Assembly: GCA_900466475.1 (NCBI GenBank)
Contig: UBMI01000022.1
Span: 62,001 to 126,000, forward strand
Direction of reading: 5' to 3'
From: Hyphomicrobiales bacterium
GTDB lineage: Bacteria; Pseudomonadota; Alphaproteobacteria; Rhizobiales; Rhizobiaceae
DNA: 64,000 nucleotides
In this document: positions 51,340 to 60,081 of the stretch, one piece after another
Position numbering within the stretch: the first letter of the stretch is position 1
Layout: each line of letters starts with the position of its first letter
The notes under the pieces: generated by a model
Database searches by the model: none
Told to the model about the DNA's origin: nothing
Seen by the model: only the letters and a program-made list of their open reading frames with translations
Translations under genes and position numbers: made by a program

Positions 51340-52185
51340 TCAGTTCGTATCGAACTTGCCGTCGAAGAAGTTGGTGGCCGACTCGATGTCGTCGATCTGT
51401 GTGCCCGAGATGAAGGCGTCGTATTTTTTCTTGACGTCAGCATTTGCGAGTGCGCCGTAATTGAACAACGATGTTGCGGCGCGATAGCTGAACGACATCG
51501 AGAAGCTCTCGGCCGATCCACACGATGAGTAGATCTTCTTCTCATCCTGGGTAAAGTCGATGAAGTACCCCTTCAGCCAGGGATTGATCTTGATCTCGTT
51601 GCCGACCTGTTGGCCCTCGAGCACGATCGAGATCGTGCCGACGCTATAGGATTTCGTACCGGTCTGGACCCCCATCCGTATGGAATCGCCGAGACCTGAA
51701 ACGAATTTAGCAAAGGAAGCCAATGCAGGTCCACCGCCCACCGCGACGCCGAGAATCGTCGAGATGAATTTTCCAGCCAGTTCCACCCCCTTGATGTTCT
51801 GGGTCATCGTCTGCTTGACGAATTGGCTCGGCCCCATCAGCGGCAGATGATTGAAGACGCTCTGCCAAAGCATGGTGTCGTAGACCTTGTTGGGATCGTT
51901 GGCTTTGTCCGCGGCCTTGCGGACATAGGCCGATGCGACCCCGGTCAGGTCGATGAGGTTTTGGCGCTGAACGTCCAACTCCTTCTGAACAGAGTCAGGC
52001 ACTTTGGGCTGCGCCAGGATGACCGAGATAAGGCCATTGTCGGTGGTATTGAAAGCAGTTTGCGGATCCTTGGGCGCACTGGGCAGCGGAGCGCCCGCCC
52101 TTAGCATTTCGTTGACGGTCGGCAGATGCGGGTGACGAATTTCCGCGAAGTAATCCACTGCGGAATCAAGTGTAATCGAATTCAT
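51340..52185 (-). CDS. hypothetical protein, first gene of XRE-linked operon (possible toxin/virulence-factor-like)
   Basis: A 281-residue protein; GGAG lies 6 bases before the ATG at 52185. No signal peptide. Residues about 137-168 form a hydrophobic, glycine-rich stretch (FISTILGVAVGGGPALASF) that could insert in a membrane or form a buried helix pair. There is a single Cys, at residue 222 (YSSCGS). Length, one late Cys and the central hydrophobic region recall the Erwinia virulence factor Evf, whose Cys209 carries palmitate. This is a speculative comparison that I could not test. It is the first gene of the operon. Confidence 0.75.
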   Translation of the reverse strand: MNSITLDSAVDYFAEIRHPHLPTVNEMLRAGAPLPSAPKDPQTAFNTTDNGLISVILAQPKVPDSVQKELDVQRQNLIDLTGVASAYVRKAADKANDPNKVYDTMLWQSVFNHLPLMGPSQFVKQTMTQNIKGVELAGKFISTILGVAVGGGPALASFAKFVSGLGDSIRMGVQTGTKSYSVGTISIVLEGQQVGNEIKINPWLKGYFIDFTQDEKKIYSSCGSAESFSMSFSYRAATSLFNYGALANADVKKKYDAFISGTQIDDIESATNFFDGKFDTN

Positions 52186-52404
52186 GATCGTCTCCATCTC
52201 GGTTTAAATGAACGTAACGATCGGATAGACCCGTTATATTTGGCTCTATACCGTGACTTCTTTTGCATAATGCAGTTGCGATCTCGACAAATACAGCCGG
52301 AATGCGAGACAAATAGACATCGATTGATGGATATTTTCAACTTATAGGTATTTTGCTGTTCGCAAAACGACCTTGGATTGTTTTCGCTCTGCGCAAAATG
52401 ATGG

Positions 52405-52776
52405 TCACCCATCTGAACAAACAGACCGTAGGAAGGCCGTGAGGTGATCTGCGGCACCGGGCGGAAGGGCACGGAAGAGACTGGCAAATTCGTGCTCCGG
52501 TTCAGAGCGCGAGGGTAGCTTATGGTGTTCAGGTGAGCCTCGCCCAAGCACCAACCAGTCGAGGGACACATCCAGGGCCTTGCAGAGATTTGCGGCACTC
52601 TCCAGCGAAATTGAATCGCCTTTGCGCCAGCGCGTTAGCGCACTTTCGTTTACACCAAGGGCTACAGCGAGCGCCGTAAGTTTGCGCCATTTCCGGAGAT
52701 CGATAGCCTCCTGTATTCTACGGCCGCGAACGATATCTCTGGAAAAAAGAAGGAGGGAGTTCCATGTAGACCTCAC
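52405..52776 (-). CDS. XRE-type helix-turn-helix regulator
   Basis: A 123-residue protein. An XRE/Cro DNA-binding domain at about residues 29-80 contains LTALAVALGVNESALTRWRKG and ALDVSLDWLVLGRG. A short C-terminal tail (EHEFASLFRALPPGAADHL) may sense a signal or dimerise. The start is taken as a GTG at 52776, but its ribosome site is weak. It lies 219 bp upstream of the three-gene operon, on the same strand, so it probably controls it. Confidence 0.8.
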   Translation of the reverse strand: MRSTWNSLLLFSRDIVRGRRIQEAIDLRKWRKLTALAVALGVNESALTRWRKGDSISLESAANLCKALDVSLDWLVLGRGSPEHHKLPSRSEPEHEFASLFRALPPGAADHLTAFLRSVCSDG

Positions 52777-53388
52777 AGGATCGCTTTAAGGTAGCACCAG
52801 CATAACGATAATCTACCTTAGGAAGTGTAAACTGCGGGATGGAATTGCCCTATCGAGGGAGAGAAGCAGGCATCGCTCTTAAAGCGGTCTTTTATGGAAT
52901 AGCACAAGAACTTGGTGCGAACTTCTCCCCCTTGGGTACGCGCAGAAACGACATCTGCAGCGACAGTCAATCGGTTTTCGTCAGGCGGTGGTGGCGAGGT
53001 CACGGGAGGTTTGCGGGGATGGTGGAAACGTGGGCCGATCTTTGCCCCCTCCTTTCTCGACGGCGCATTCACGGCGTCGTATTTGCTTGAACGTCCTGCT
53101 CGAGCGCCTCGTTTGGCCAATCGCCCTCAAGGACGGTGGGCCAACGATCGCGAGCATCGTGCCGTTAGCGCTGAGCGGTATGGCACGCCATGATGGCCTC
53201 GCGAGCCACCGCCTGCAATGTGATGACCACCGCGTTTTCCATCTCAGGCTCGCTTGGCCGTCGACAACGGACACCGATCAGTCGAGCTCATGAGCCGCGC
53301 AGTCGTCTGGCAAGCGCAGCGATACACTTACGATGCGCAAGATGGTTTTCGCGAAGCGTTACTGCGTCGAAAGCAATAAATCGCATGC
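52777..53388. other. 612-bp spacer without a supported gene
   Basis: Open frames on both strands overlap each other and none has a good ribosome site. A 25-codon minus-strand stretch beginning at about 53245 looks faintly coding (MENAVVITLQAVAREAIMAC) but stops early and cannot be assigned. Confidence 0.35.
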
Positions 53389-54234
53389 TCAACTCTTCAC
53401 CGACCCGGCTGCCATGCCCGCGAGGAAGTAGCGCTGGGCTATCAGATACAAGACCAGAAGCGGGAGCGATCCGAGCACGCTCATCGCCATCATCTCGTTC
53501 CATTCGAACGCGTGTTGGCCCATAAGCAACTCGATACCGATGGGAACAGTCCTCATGTCCATTGACTTCGTCAAGGTCAGCGCGAAGAGGAATTCGTTCC
53601 ATGCCAGCAGGAATGTATAGACCGCCGTCGCGACGATGCCCGGCACCGACAGCGGGATGATTACACGCCAGAGCGCCGTCCAGCTCGACCCGCCATCGAC
53701 AAGCACGGCCTCGTCGAGTTCCTTCGGCAAGGTATTGAGATAGCCGGTCATGAGAAGGATCGCATAAGGCAGCGTGAAAACCATGTAGGTTAAAATCAGC
53801 GCAAAATAGGTGTTGAAAATGCCGAAGGCGACGACCATGCCGAAATAGGGGATCAAAAGCGTGATCGGCGGCACGGTCTGCGTGCTGATGATGAACACGT
53901 TCAGCGTTTTCTTGAGCCGGAATGAATATCGGCTGAAAGCATAGGCTGTAAGGATGGCGATCAGCACCGTCAGAACCGTTACCACTCCAGCGACGAGATA
54001 GCTGTTGATAAAGAAGCGAACCTTCGTTGGGTCGTTGAAGATCGAAAGATAGGCGACGCTGGTGAAACGGTCGGGCAGCAGCCGCGGCGGCAGGGCAAAG
54101 ATCTCAGTGTTCGATTTCAAGGACGTGAAGAACATCCACAGGATCGGAAAGCCCGCGAAGACCAGCCCGACCGCCAGCCCGAGATATGTCAGGAGGGTCG
54201 GTACGATGGTGCGACTGAGAGAGCGTTTTGCCAT
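53389..54234 (-). CDS. CUT1 ABC transporter permease (second)
   Basis: Inner-membrane permease of 281 residues, MalG class. The first helix is LLTYLGLAVGLVFAGFPILWMF; the EAA loop is DEAVLVDGGSSWTALWRV (Val and Gly variants of EAARIDGA). It is the last gene of the third CUT1 operon and follows its partner by 6 bp. Confidence 0.9.
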   Translation of the reverse strand: MAKRSLSRTIVPTLLTYLGLAVGLVFAGFPILWMFFTSLKSNTEIFALPPRLLPDRFTSVAYLSIFNDPTKVRFFINSYLVAGVVTVLTVLIAILTAYAFSRYSFRLKKTLNVFIISTQTVPPITLLIPYFGMVVAFGIFNTYFALILTYMVFTLPYAILLMTGYLNTLPKELDEAVLVDGGSSWTALWRVIIPLSVPGIVATAVYTFLLAWNEFLFALTLTKSMDMRTVPIGIELLMGQHAFEWNEMMAMSVLGSLPLLVLYLIAQRYFLAGMAAGSVKS

Positions 54235-54240
54235 TACCGG

Positions 54241-55179
54241 TCACCTGGCCTTCTGATGTTTGATGTAGAAATATGTGGCGCCCATCGAGATGATCAGAAT
54301 GAAGATTGCGCTCGCCGACGCGCGCGAAAATTCATAACTCGAAAACGCCAGTTTGTAGGTGTAGGTGCTGAGCACCTCGGTCGCGTAGATCGGACCGCCT
54401 CCCGTCGTCATCCACACGAGGGGAAAGACCTGCATCGTCCAGATGAAATCAAGCAAGGCGATGCTGATGATGATCGGCATTAGTTGCGGGATCGTGATGT
54501 AGCGGAATTTCTGGAACTCGTTGGCGCCGTCAATGCCGGCGGCCTCGTAGAGATCCTTGGGGATGCCCTGAAGACCGGCGAGAAGGCTCACCATATAGAG
54601 CGGGTATCCCGCCCAGATATTCGCAAAGGTCAGCGCATGCAGCGCGGTTTTCGTCGAAGAAAACCACTCGACCTTGAAGTCAATGATATGGAGCGTCATC
54701 AGGATACTGTTGACGACGCCATTCGGATCCAGAAGCAGCCGCCAGATGATCGCGATGATTACCGCCGTGAAGAGCCAGGGTAGAATGTAGAGAACCCGCA
54801 GAATGCTTCTGATCAACGGATCGACACGCTGGCTGTTGAGCAAAAGGGCGAAGGCGAGACCGATCAGAAGATGGAAAATGACGCTCATCACCGTGAAGTA
54901 GAGGGTCTGCCCGACCGACTGCCAGAAAACCGGATCTTTGAAGATCGTCACATAGTTCTGCAATCCGACGAAGGACGCGTCCTTTTTCGTGATCGCACCG
55001 TCCATCAGCGAATAGCGCAGAACGGTGATCATGGGAAACAGCATGAGGAGGCAGAATAGAAACGTCGCTGGCGCAACATAAAGGTAGGGAACCAGCCTCT
55101 TTCTTGTCTTGTAAGACAGTAGACCGCGCTTGCGCGTTTTTGATTGCGTCCGGATCATAGTTTCGGTGGCGAGGCTCAT
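54241..55179 (-). CDS. CUT1 ABC transporter permease (first)
   Basis: Inner-membrane permease of 312 residues, MalF class, with a basic N-terminus of about 35 residues before the first helix (YLYVAPATFLFCLLMLFP). The EAA loop is YEAAGIDGANEFQKFRYI. The ATG at 55179 (MSLATETM) is preferred; the frame is open to 55299, overlapping the stem-loop that follows the binding-protein gene. Confidence 0.9.
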   Translation of the reverse strand: MSLATETMIRTQSKTRKRGLLSYKTRKRLVPYLYVAPATFLFCLLMLFPMITVLRYSLMDGAITKKDASFVGLQNYVTIFKDPVFWQSVGQTLYFTVMSVIFHLLIGLAFALLLNSQRVDPLIRSILRVLYILPWLFTAVIIAIIWRLLLDPNGVVNSILMTLHIIDFKVEWFSSTKTALHALTFANIWAGYPLYMVSLLAGLQGIPKDLYEAAGIDGANEFQKFRYITIPQLMPIIISIALLDFIWTMQVFPLVWMTTGGGPIYATEVLSTYTYKLAFSSYEFSRASASAIFILIISMGATYFYIKHQKAR

Positions 55180-55226
55180 GAGAGGTAATTTCTCCCTGGT
55201 CGTAACGCATTGCTTCGTCGCGATGC

Positions 55227-55262
55227 GACGGCAGCGTGATCGAAGTTTGTCACGCTGCCGTC
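55227..55262 (-). terminator. intercistronic stem-loop after binding-protein gene
   Basis: GACGGCAGCGTGA and TCACGCTGCCGTC, 13 bp perfect, loop of 10 bases, between the binding-protein stop (55275) and the first permease. No U-run. Confidence 0.75.
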
Positions 55263-55274
55263 CGTCTTGGGAGA

Positions 55275-56528
55275 CTACTTGCTGAATTCGACCAACCATT
55301 GCTTCTGCGTATTGGCAGCCGCGTCCTTTGCGGTTTGCTGACCGTCGAACATCTTCTGAACTTCGACATTCATCTGACGCATGAGATCTTCGGCAACGGG
55401 CAGTCCGACGAATTCGTTGGCGAGCTTCCCGCTCTGGAATATCTTGAAGGCTTCTTCGAACAGCGGGTCCGATTTCGAGAAATCGGGTTTGGCGTGGATA
55501 TTACCCGGGAAGGCGTTGGCGATCGACACGAGGCGGCTGTTCACTTCCGGGCTCATCAGATATTCGACGAGCTTCCAGGCCTCCGCCTTGTGCTCGCTTT
55601 TGTCACTGATGCCGATGCCCCAGGAGGCATAGGGCAACCCGCGCTTGCCGGTGTAGCCGTCAACGGCTGGAAGGGCGGAGATGCCGAATTTGAGATTGGG
55701 GTTTCGCTGACGAATGAGATTGATGTGCGCCAACGAGTCGATCATCATGCCGACACGCCCGTTGACGAACTCTTCGACCTTGTCCTGTTCCTTCTTGGCA
55801 AAAATACCAGGCGAGATGACGCCGGCGTCCTGCAGCGACTTGATGTATTCAAGCGTGCCGACGACAGAGGCATTTTCCAGATCTGGCTTGCCATCCTTCA
55901 GCATGGATGCTCCGGATGCCCAGACCCAGGACATCACGTCATTCTGGATGCCGCCGGGGTTTTGCAACGAGAGAGGCAACACCCAGCCATATTGGTTCTT
56001 GTCCGCATTGGTCATCTTCTTCGCGGCAGCAGCGAATTCGGTGCGGTTTGTCGGCAACTTTTCGACCCCGGCCGCCTTTGCCAGATCGAGGTTGACAAAG
56101 ACCGGGTAGACGAACGAGGCAAGCGGGAACATGACGCTTTGCCCATTGACCTTGATGATGTCGGCGATCTGGCTCTGATCATATTTGGCATCAGCCATCA
56201 GGCTGTCCATCGAGGCGATTGCGCCCTGCTTTGCCAAGCCGTTGACCCATGCGCCGTCCAGGCCGACGACATCGCTGAGTGTCCCGGACGCTGCGCCCAC
56301 GACGATCTGATCATGGGTGGCGGAATAGGGACCGCTGACAAGCGTCACCTTGATGCCGGGGTTCTTGGCTTCAAAGTCATCCATGATGCTGCGCAGAGCA
56401 CCGGCGGGCATTTCTGGCTCCCACCACTGGATGAACTCGAGATTGGTCTGGGCAAAGGCGCAGGTGGCGCATAGTGCCCAGGCGGCCACAGCCGACTGAG
56501 CCGCCACGATAAATCTTCTGACGTTCAT
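55275..56528 (-). CDS. CUT1 substrate-binding protein
   Basis: Periplasmic sugar-binding protein of 417 residues. Signal peptide: MNVRRFIVAAQSAVAAWALC, cleaved near CAFA-QT. The mature start TNLEFIQWWEPEMPAGAL and the segment DFEAKNPGIKVTLVSGPY are family features; YPVFVNLDLAKAAGVEKLP follows. The ATG at 56528 has GGAGG upstream. Transcription probably starts in the 542-bp gap behind the ATPase gene, where a palindrome is found at 56753-56772. Confidence 0.92.
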   Translation of the reverse strand: MNVRRFIVAAQSAVAAWALCATCAFAQTNLEFIQWWEPEMPAGALRSIMDDFEAKNPGIKVTLVSGPYSATHDQIVVGAASGTLSDVVGLDGAWVNGLAKQGAIASMDSLMADAKYDQSQIADIIKVNGQSVMFPLASFVYPVFVNLDLAKAAGVEKLPTNRTEFAAAAKKMTNADKNQYGWVLPLSLQNPGGIQNDVMSWVWASGASMLKDGKPDLENASVVGTLEYIKSLQDAGVISPGIFAKKEQDKVEEFVNGRVGMMIDSLAHINLIRQRNPNLKFGISALPAVDGYTGKRGLPYASWGIGISDKSEHKAEAWKLVEYLMSPEVNSRLVSIANAFPGNIHAKPDFSKSDPLFEEAFKIFQSGKLANEFVGLPVAEDLMRQMNVEVQKMFDGQQTAKDAAANTQKQWLVEFSK

Positions 56529-56720
56529 GTTTCCCTCCCTGAAAACGATATTTCGCTCGATCCTCCCGATCGAGACCAAAGTAGGTTCCTCCAGGCGTCT
56601 GACTGTCAATGAAGAACTGCAATCGGAAAAAGCAGGAGGGCTTCAGGGGCGACAAAAATTACTTTAATCTATTGATTTTTATAAGTTTTATCTTCCAGTC
56701 TCGAAGACTTTTTTTCTTTC

Positions 56721-56739
56721 CGACATGTTTCTCATGTCG
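56721..56739. repeat. inverted repeat, terminator- or operator-like
   Basis: CGACATG-TTTCT-CATGTCG, 7-bp perfect arms, followed on the plus strand by CATTTTTTCTTT. As a plus-strand hairpin it would look like a terminator, but no plus-strand gene precedes it, so an operator role for the minus-strand operon is equally possible. Confidence 0.4.
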
Positions 56740-56752
56740 CATTTTTTCTTTA

Positions 56753-56772
56753 CTTTCGTAAACAAATGAAAG
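56753..56772. promoter_or_regulatory. candidate DeoR/LacI-type operator
   Basis: CTTTCGT and ATGAAAG flank a 6-base centre and form an almost perfect inverted repeat, 220 bp upstream of the binding-protein gene. TTTCG blocks recur near the DeoR gene at 60151-60175 and 60253-60270, so the same regulator could act at both places. Confidence 0.4.
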
Positions 56773-57070
56773 CTGCGCCGCCCAAAGGAAAGCAAATGAA
56801 AGGCTTTGGCGATCCAGGAAAAGCGGGGTTCCGCTAGGCTATCCTCACGGACTTAACACTTTAAAGTGGCAATCGGGCGCCAACTAACTAACGCCAAAAG
56901 AACTCAGCCTTTGGCCGCAAGTCACGGGTTACGAAACGGTGTAAGATCCGGCACTTTCGATGCGGAACGCGCAAAGCCGGCCGGCAAGGAGCGGCGAGGA
57001 CTTGTGAACGATGACGCAAGCAGGCGCTCTTGCGAACGCCCGCCAAGCAGCTCCGTCGCCGCAGATCTTG

Positions 57071-58216
57071 CTAGATTGCCAGATGCGTCTGAGGATCGAA
57101 GAAGTGTAGTTTGGCTACATCGATCGCCAGGTTGATCATTGCGCCCGGCTGGACTGTGCTCACGGATTCGAACTTCGCCACGGCATTTGCCGCACCGCTC
57201 AAGTCCTCGACGGCATCCGGGTCACCGGAATCGATCCGCGCTGCTTCTATCTTCAGATGAACGATCAGCTCCGAACCCAACTCCTCGATCGATTTCACGA
57301 GGGCAGGGATCGTCGCGTGGCGTGATCCCGATTCCAGACCGCTGTCGTAAAGGTCTTCCGGGCGAATGCCGAAGACGATCGTCTTGCCTTCGAACGCCCT
57401 CAGACCGGGAGACTGCTCGAATGCGGTCGTCGCGACCGGTATGGAAAAGGTCGGCAGATCAATCCTGCCGTTCTGCAAGCGGCCCTCGAACAGATTCATG
57501 GATGGCGAGCCGATGAAACCCGCAACGAAGGCGTTGACCGGCCGGCTATACAGTGTTTTTGGTGTGTCGACCTGCTGAAGGACGCCGCCCTTCAAGACCG
57601 CAACCCGGTCGCCCATGGTCAAGGCTTCGGTCTGATCGTGCGTCACATAGATCGTCGTCACGCCAAGCTGTCTTTGCAGGCTGACGATTTCGGCGCGCAT
57701 TTGCACGCGCAGCTTGGCATCGAGGTTTGACAGGGGCTCGTCCATGAGAAACGCTGCCGGTTCCCGCACCATTGCGCGCCCCATGGCGACCCGCTGGCGT
57801 TGGCCGCCGGAGAGCGCGGCCGGCTTGCTGTCGAGCAGCGTATGCAGTTGAAGGGTCTTGGCAATTTCATGGACCCGCTTCGTGCGCTCTTCCTTGCTCT
57901 TGCCTGCAAGCTTCATCGAGAAGGCAATATTTTCGAACACCGTCATATGCGGGTAAAGCGCATAATTCTGAAAGACCATCGCTATGTCCCGGTCCTTCGG
58001 TGCGAGATCCTCGACATTCTCCCCACCGATGCTCAGGGTCCCGCTGCTGATCTCCTCCAGCCCGGCGATCATGCGCAATGCCGTCGATTTTCCACATCCT
58101 GAAGGACCGACGAGGATGAGGAACTCGCCATCATTTATCGTCAGGCTAAGATCCTTGATCGCGTGGAATTTGGTTCCAAAGGTCTTGCAAATTTTATCCA
58201 GTACAACAACAGCCAC
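57071..58216 (-). CDS. CUT1 ABC transporter ATPase
   Basis: ATPase of 381 residues. Walker A is GPSGCGKST, the Q-loop VFQNYALYPHMTV, the signature LSGGQRQRVAMGRAM, Walker B FLMDEPLSNLDAKLR and VTHDQTEALTMGDR. A C-terminal TOBE-like regulatory domain extends from about residue 245 (FGIRPEDL). The start is a GTG at 58216 with GGAGG 7 bases upstream. It lies between the sugar kinase and the binding-protein gene and should energise the permeases at 53389-55179. Confidence 0.92.
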   Translation of the reverse strand: MAVVVLDKICKTFGTKFHAIKDLSLTINDGEFLILVGPSGCGKSTALRMIAGLEEISSGTLSIGGENVEDLAPKDRDIAMVFQNYALYPHMTVFENIAFSMKLAGKSKEERTKRVHEIAKTLQLHTLLDSKPAALSGGQRQRVAMGRAMVREPAAFLMDEPLSNLDAKLRVQMRAEIVSLQRQLGVTTIYVTHDQTEALTMGDRVAVLKGGVLQQVDTPKTLYSRPVNAFVAGFIGSPSMNLFEGRLQNGRIDLPTFSIPVATTAFEQSPGLRAFEGKTIVFGIRPEDLYDSGLESGSRHATIPALVKSIEELGSELIVHLKIEAARIDSGDPDAVEDLSGAANAVAKFESVSTVQPGAMINLAIDVAKLHFFDPQTHLAI

Positions 58217-58338
58217 GGCACTTCCTCCTTAGTATCGTCGCCATCCAATCCCCAGGACAGCCCCTCCCCGGCGTCGAACCGAAACCGTCATCTGCGCAGC
58301 GCTAGTCCGATCGTCCAGGGCACCGGTGTGATGAACTC

Positions 58339-59277
58339 TCACTCCGCTGGCGCGATCGGTCTGGGCACGGGTGCATTTTCCCTCGCCAGCCACGCGAGAC
58401 AGGCGCTTTGATCCGGCAGGGCCATGCGGCCACCGGGGCCAGTCACCGAGATCGCGGCTGCGGCAGTTGCATAGACGGCGCAGTCGAGAGGCGGCTTTCC
58501 CTGTGTCAGCGCAAAAGCATAAGCACCGTGAAAGCAATCTCCGGCGCCCGTCGTGTCGACCGCTTTGACCTCGTAGGCCGGAACATGCCAAAAAACGGCG
58601 TCTCCCGTCTGCCTGATATAGGATCCTCGTTCACCGTCGGTCAAAACGACTGCGGTGCGGTCGTCAGACCAGAGCTTATGGAGGATCAACGCCGGATCGG
58701 CTTCGCAGGAATAAGTCTGCGCAAATTTCAATGGCAGTACCAGATGGTTGGACAGGCTCAATAATCGTTCGGTCGCAAGCCCGATCGTCCATTCAATGTC
58801 TGCCACCACAGCAAGGCCCAGCTTGCGGGCGCGCGCAACGATCGTATCGGCGTGGGTGGCATAGCCGTCGATCAACAGCACCTGGGCTTGTGCAAGAGTG
58901 CTATCGGCGAGTGCCTCGGAGGTTCCGTGCGGCACATTGTCGTCATAGGCGATAAACCTGTCCCCTTCAGGTCCGACCGTGATCATCGACCGTATCGGCC
59001 TGGCATCGCGGCGGCGCGGTGCAAAGGATATATCGACCCCGTGCCGTTCAAGCTCGCGGGCGCTGATATCGGTAACAGGCTGATCACTCAGCCAACCGAT
59101 GAAACCGGCCCGCCCCCCCAGCTTTGCGACCGCAACAAGGGCCGTCGCGACATTGCCGCCGTGGTCATGGGTGCGACTTGTCACCTTTCCCTTGCCGGCG
59201 CTCAGCGGTCGATCGACGTAGATGATATCGTCGATCGCCAGCGCCCCGAAGCCGAGAACCTGAAGGTTGTGTGTCAC
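58339..59277 (-). CDS. PfkB-family sugar kinase
   Basis: A 312-residue ribokinase-type kinase. The N-terminal sugar site GGNVATALVAVAKLGGRAGFIG and the C-terminal anion hole DTTGAGDCFHGAYAFAL (Asp as general base) are intact. The start is a GTG at 59277, three bases behind the stop of the aldolase gene, so the two are coupled. It is expected to phosphorylate a ketose or related sugar for the aldolase. The substrate is not known. Confidence 0.9.
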   Translation of the reverse strand: MTHNLQVLGFGALAIDDIIYVDRPLSAGKGKVTSRTHDHGGNVATALVAVAKLGGRAGFIGWLSDQPVTDISARELERHGVDISFAPRRRDARPIRSMITVGPEGDRFIAYDDNVPHGTSEALADSTLAQAQVLLIDGYATHADTIVARARKLGLAVVADIEWTIGLATERLLSLSNHLVLPLKFAQTYSCEADPALILHKLWSDDRTAVVLTDGERGSYIRQTGDAVFWHVPAYEVKAVDTTGAGDCFHGAYAFALTQGKPPLDCAVYATAAAAISVTGPGGRMALPDQSACLAWLARENAPVPRPIAPAE

Positions 59278-59280
59278 CCG

Positions 59281-60081
59281 TTAACCGCCCGCGGCAGCGA
59301 GCGCCTCTTGCGGCGCCATACCGCTGTGAATGACGAGTTTGAAGGCGCGCGCCGCCATCGTCGTATCGCCGTGGCCCCAAAGGTTTCGTCCCACCACGGC
59401 ACCCTTCGCTCCCGCCCGCAAGGCGTCGAAGGTCTGCGTGAGAGCCCCGAGCAGATTTTCCGTTTTCGGACCGCCCGCGATAACGATCGGAACCGGGCAG
59501 GTGGCGACGGTTTCCTGGAATGAGTCGAAGTCTCCGGTGTATCCGACCTTGATCACGTCAACGCCGGTCTCAAACCCGATCCGCACGGCATAGGCGATTT
59601 CGTCGGGGGTGAAGACAATCTTGCCGCCGTTTGAATAGTCGCGGGGATAGACATGGGCAACGACCGGCATTTCAAAGCGAGCTGCGGCGTTGACGGTATC
59701 GGTGAGCCAGCGAATGTATTCGCCTTCGGTATTGCCGCGCACCGGAATGGCAACGGCCAGAGCATCTGCCCCGTAGCGCACTGCGTCCTCCGGGGTCGCG
59801 ATTAACTGACGGATTCGATCGTCCGGCGTAAAGCAGCCGGCTTGAATGACCAGCGCCGCCTTGCCGGCATAGGCAGGCCACAAATGACGCGCAGCCCCCG
59901 GCTGAATGCTGATATAGTCCGGCTCTCCAGCCATCACCCGCTTCAGCGCGCCCGGCAGATCCGCCAGGCCGCCCTCACGGACGTTGCCATAACCAACGAA
60001 GTGGTCGACCGCGCCACCGAACAGATGCCCCGACGGATGTGAAAACAGCCGTGACAGGCGAATTTTGGTTCCAAGGCCCAT
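59281..60081 (-). CDS. FbaB/LsrF-type class I aldolase
   Basis: A 266-residue TIM-barrel protein of the DhnA/DeoC-FbaB group. The Schiff-base Lys is in VDVIKVGYTGDFD, followed by VIAGGPKT, and the N-terminal part has FGGAVDHFVGYG with the conserved Asp-His. This family includes archaeal-type fructose-bisphosphate aldolase, LsrF (autoinducer-2 degradation) and other thiolase or aldolase members. It is the first gene of a kinase-ATPase run and divergent from a DeoR regulator. It probably cleaves the kinase product. Confidence 0.87.
   Translation of the reverse strand: MGLGTKIRLSRLFSHPSGHLFGGAVDHFVGYGNVREGGLADLPGALKRVMAGEPDYISIQPGAARHLWPAYAGKAALVIQAGCFTPDDRIRQLIATPEDAVRYGADALAVAIPVRGNTEGEYIRWLTDTVNAAARFEMPVVAHVYPRDYSNGGKIVFTPDEIAYAVRIGFETGVDVIKVGYTGDFDSFQETVATCPVPIVIAGGPKTENLLGALTQTFDALRAGAKGAVVGRNLWGHGDTTMAARAFKLVIHSGMAPQEALAAAGG

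Larger units (their letters stand above)
56529..57070. other. 542-bp gap between ATPase gene and binding-protein gene
   Basis: No gene. An AT-rich segment of about 130 bp (56640-56770) contains two inverted repeats (56721-56739 and 56753-56772). The gap is large enough to hold a separate promoter for the binding protein and permeases. No open frame here has a ribosome site. Confidence 0.5.

Noticed and set aside
56721..56750. Plus-strand intrinsic terminator
   Set aside because: The hairpin plus T-run has the right shape, but no plus-strand gene ends before it, so it is kept only as an inverted repeat of unknown role.
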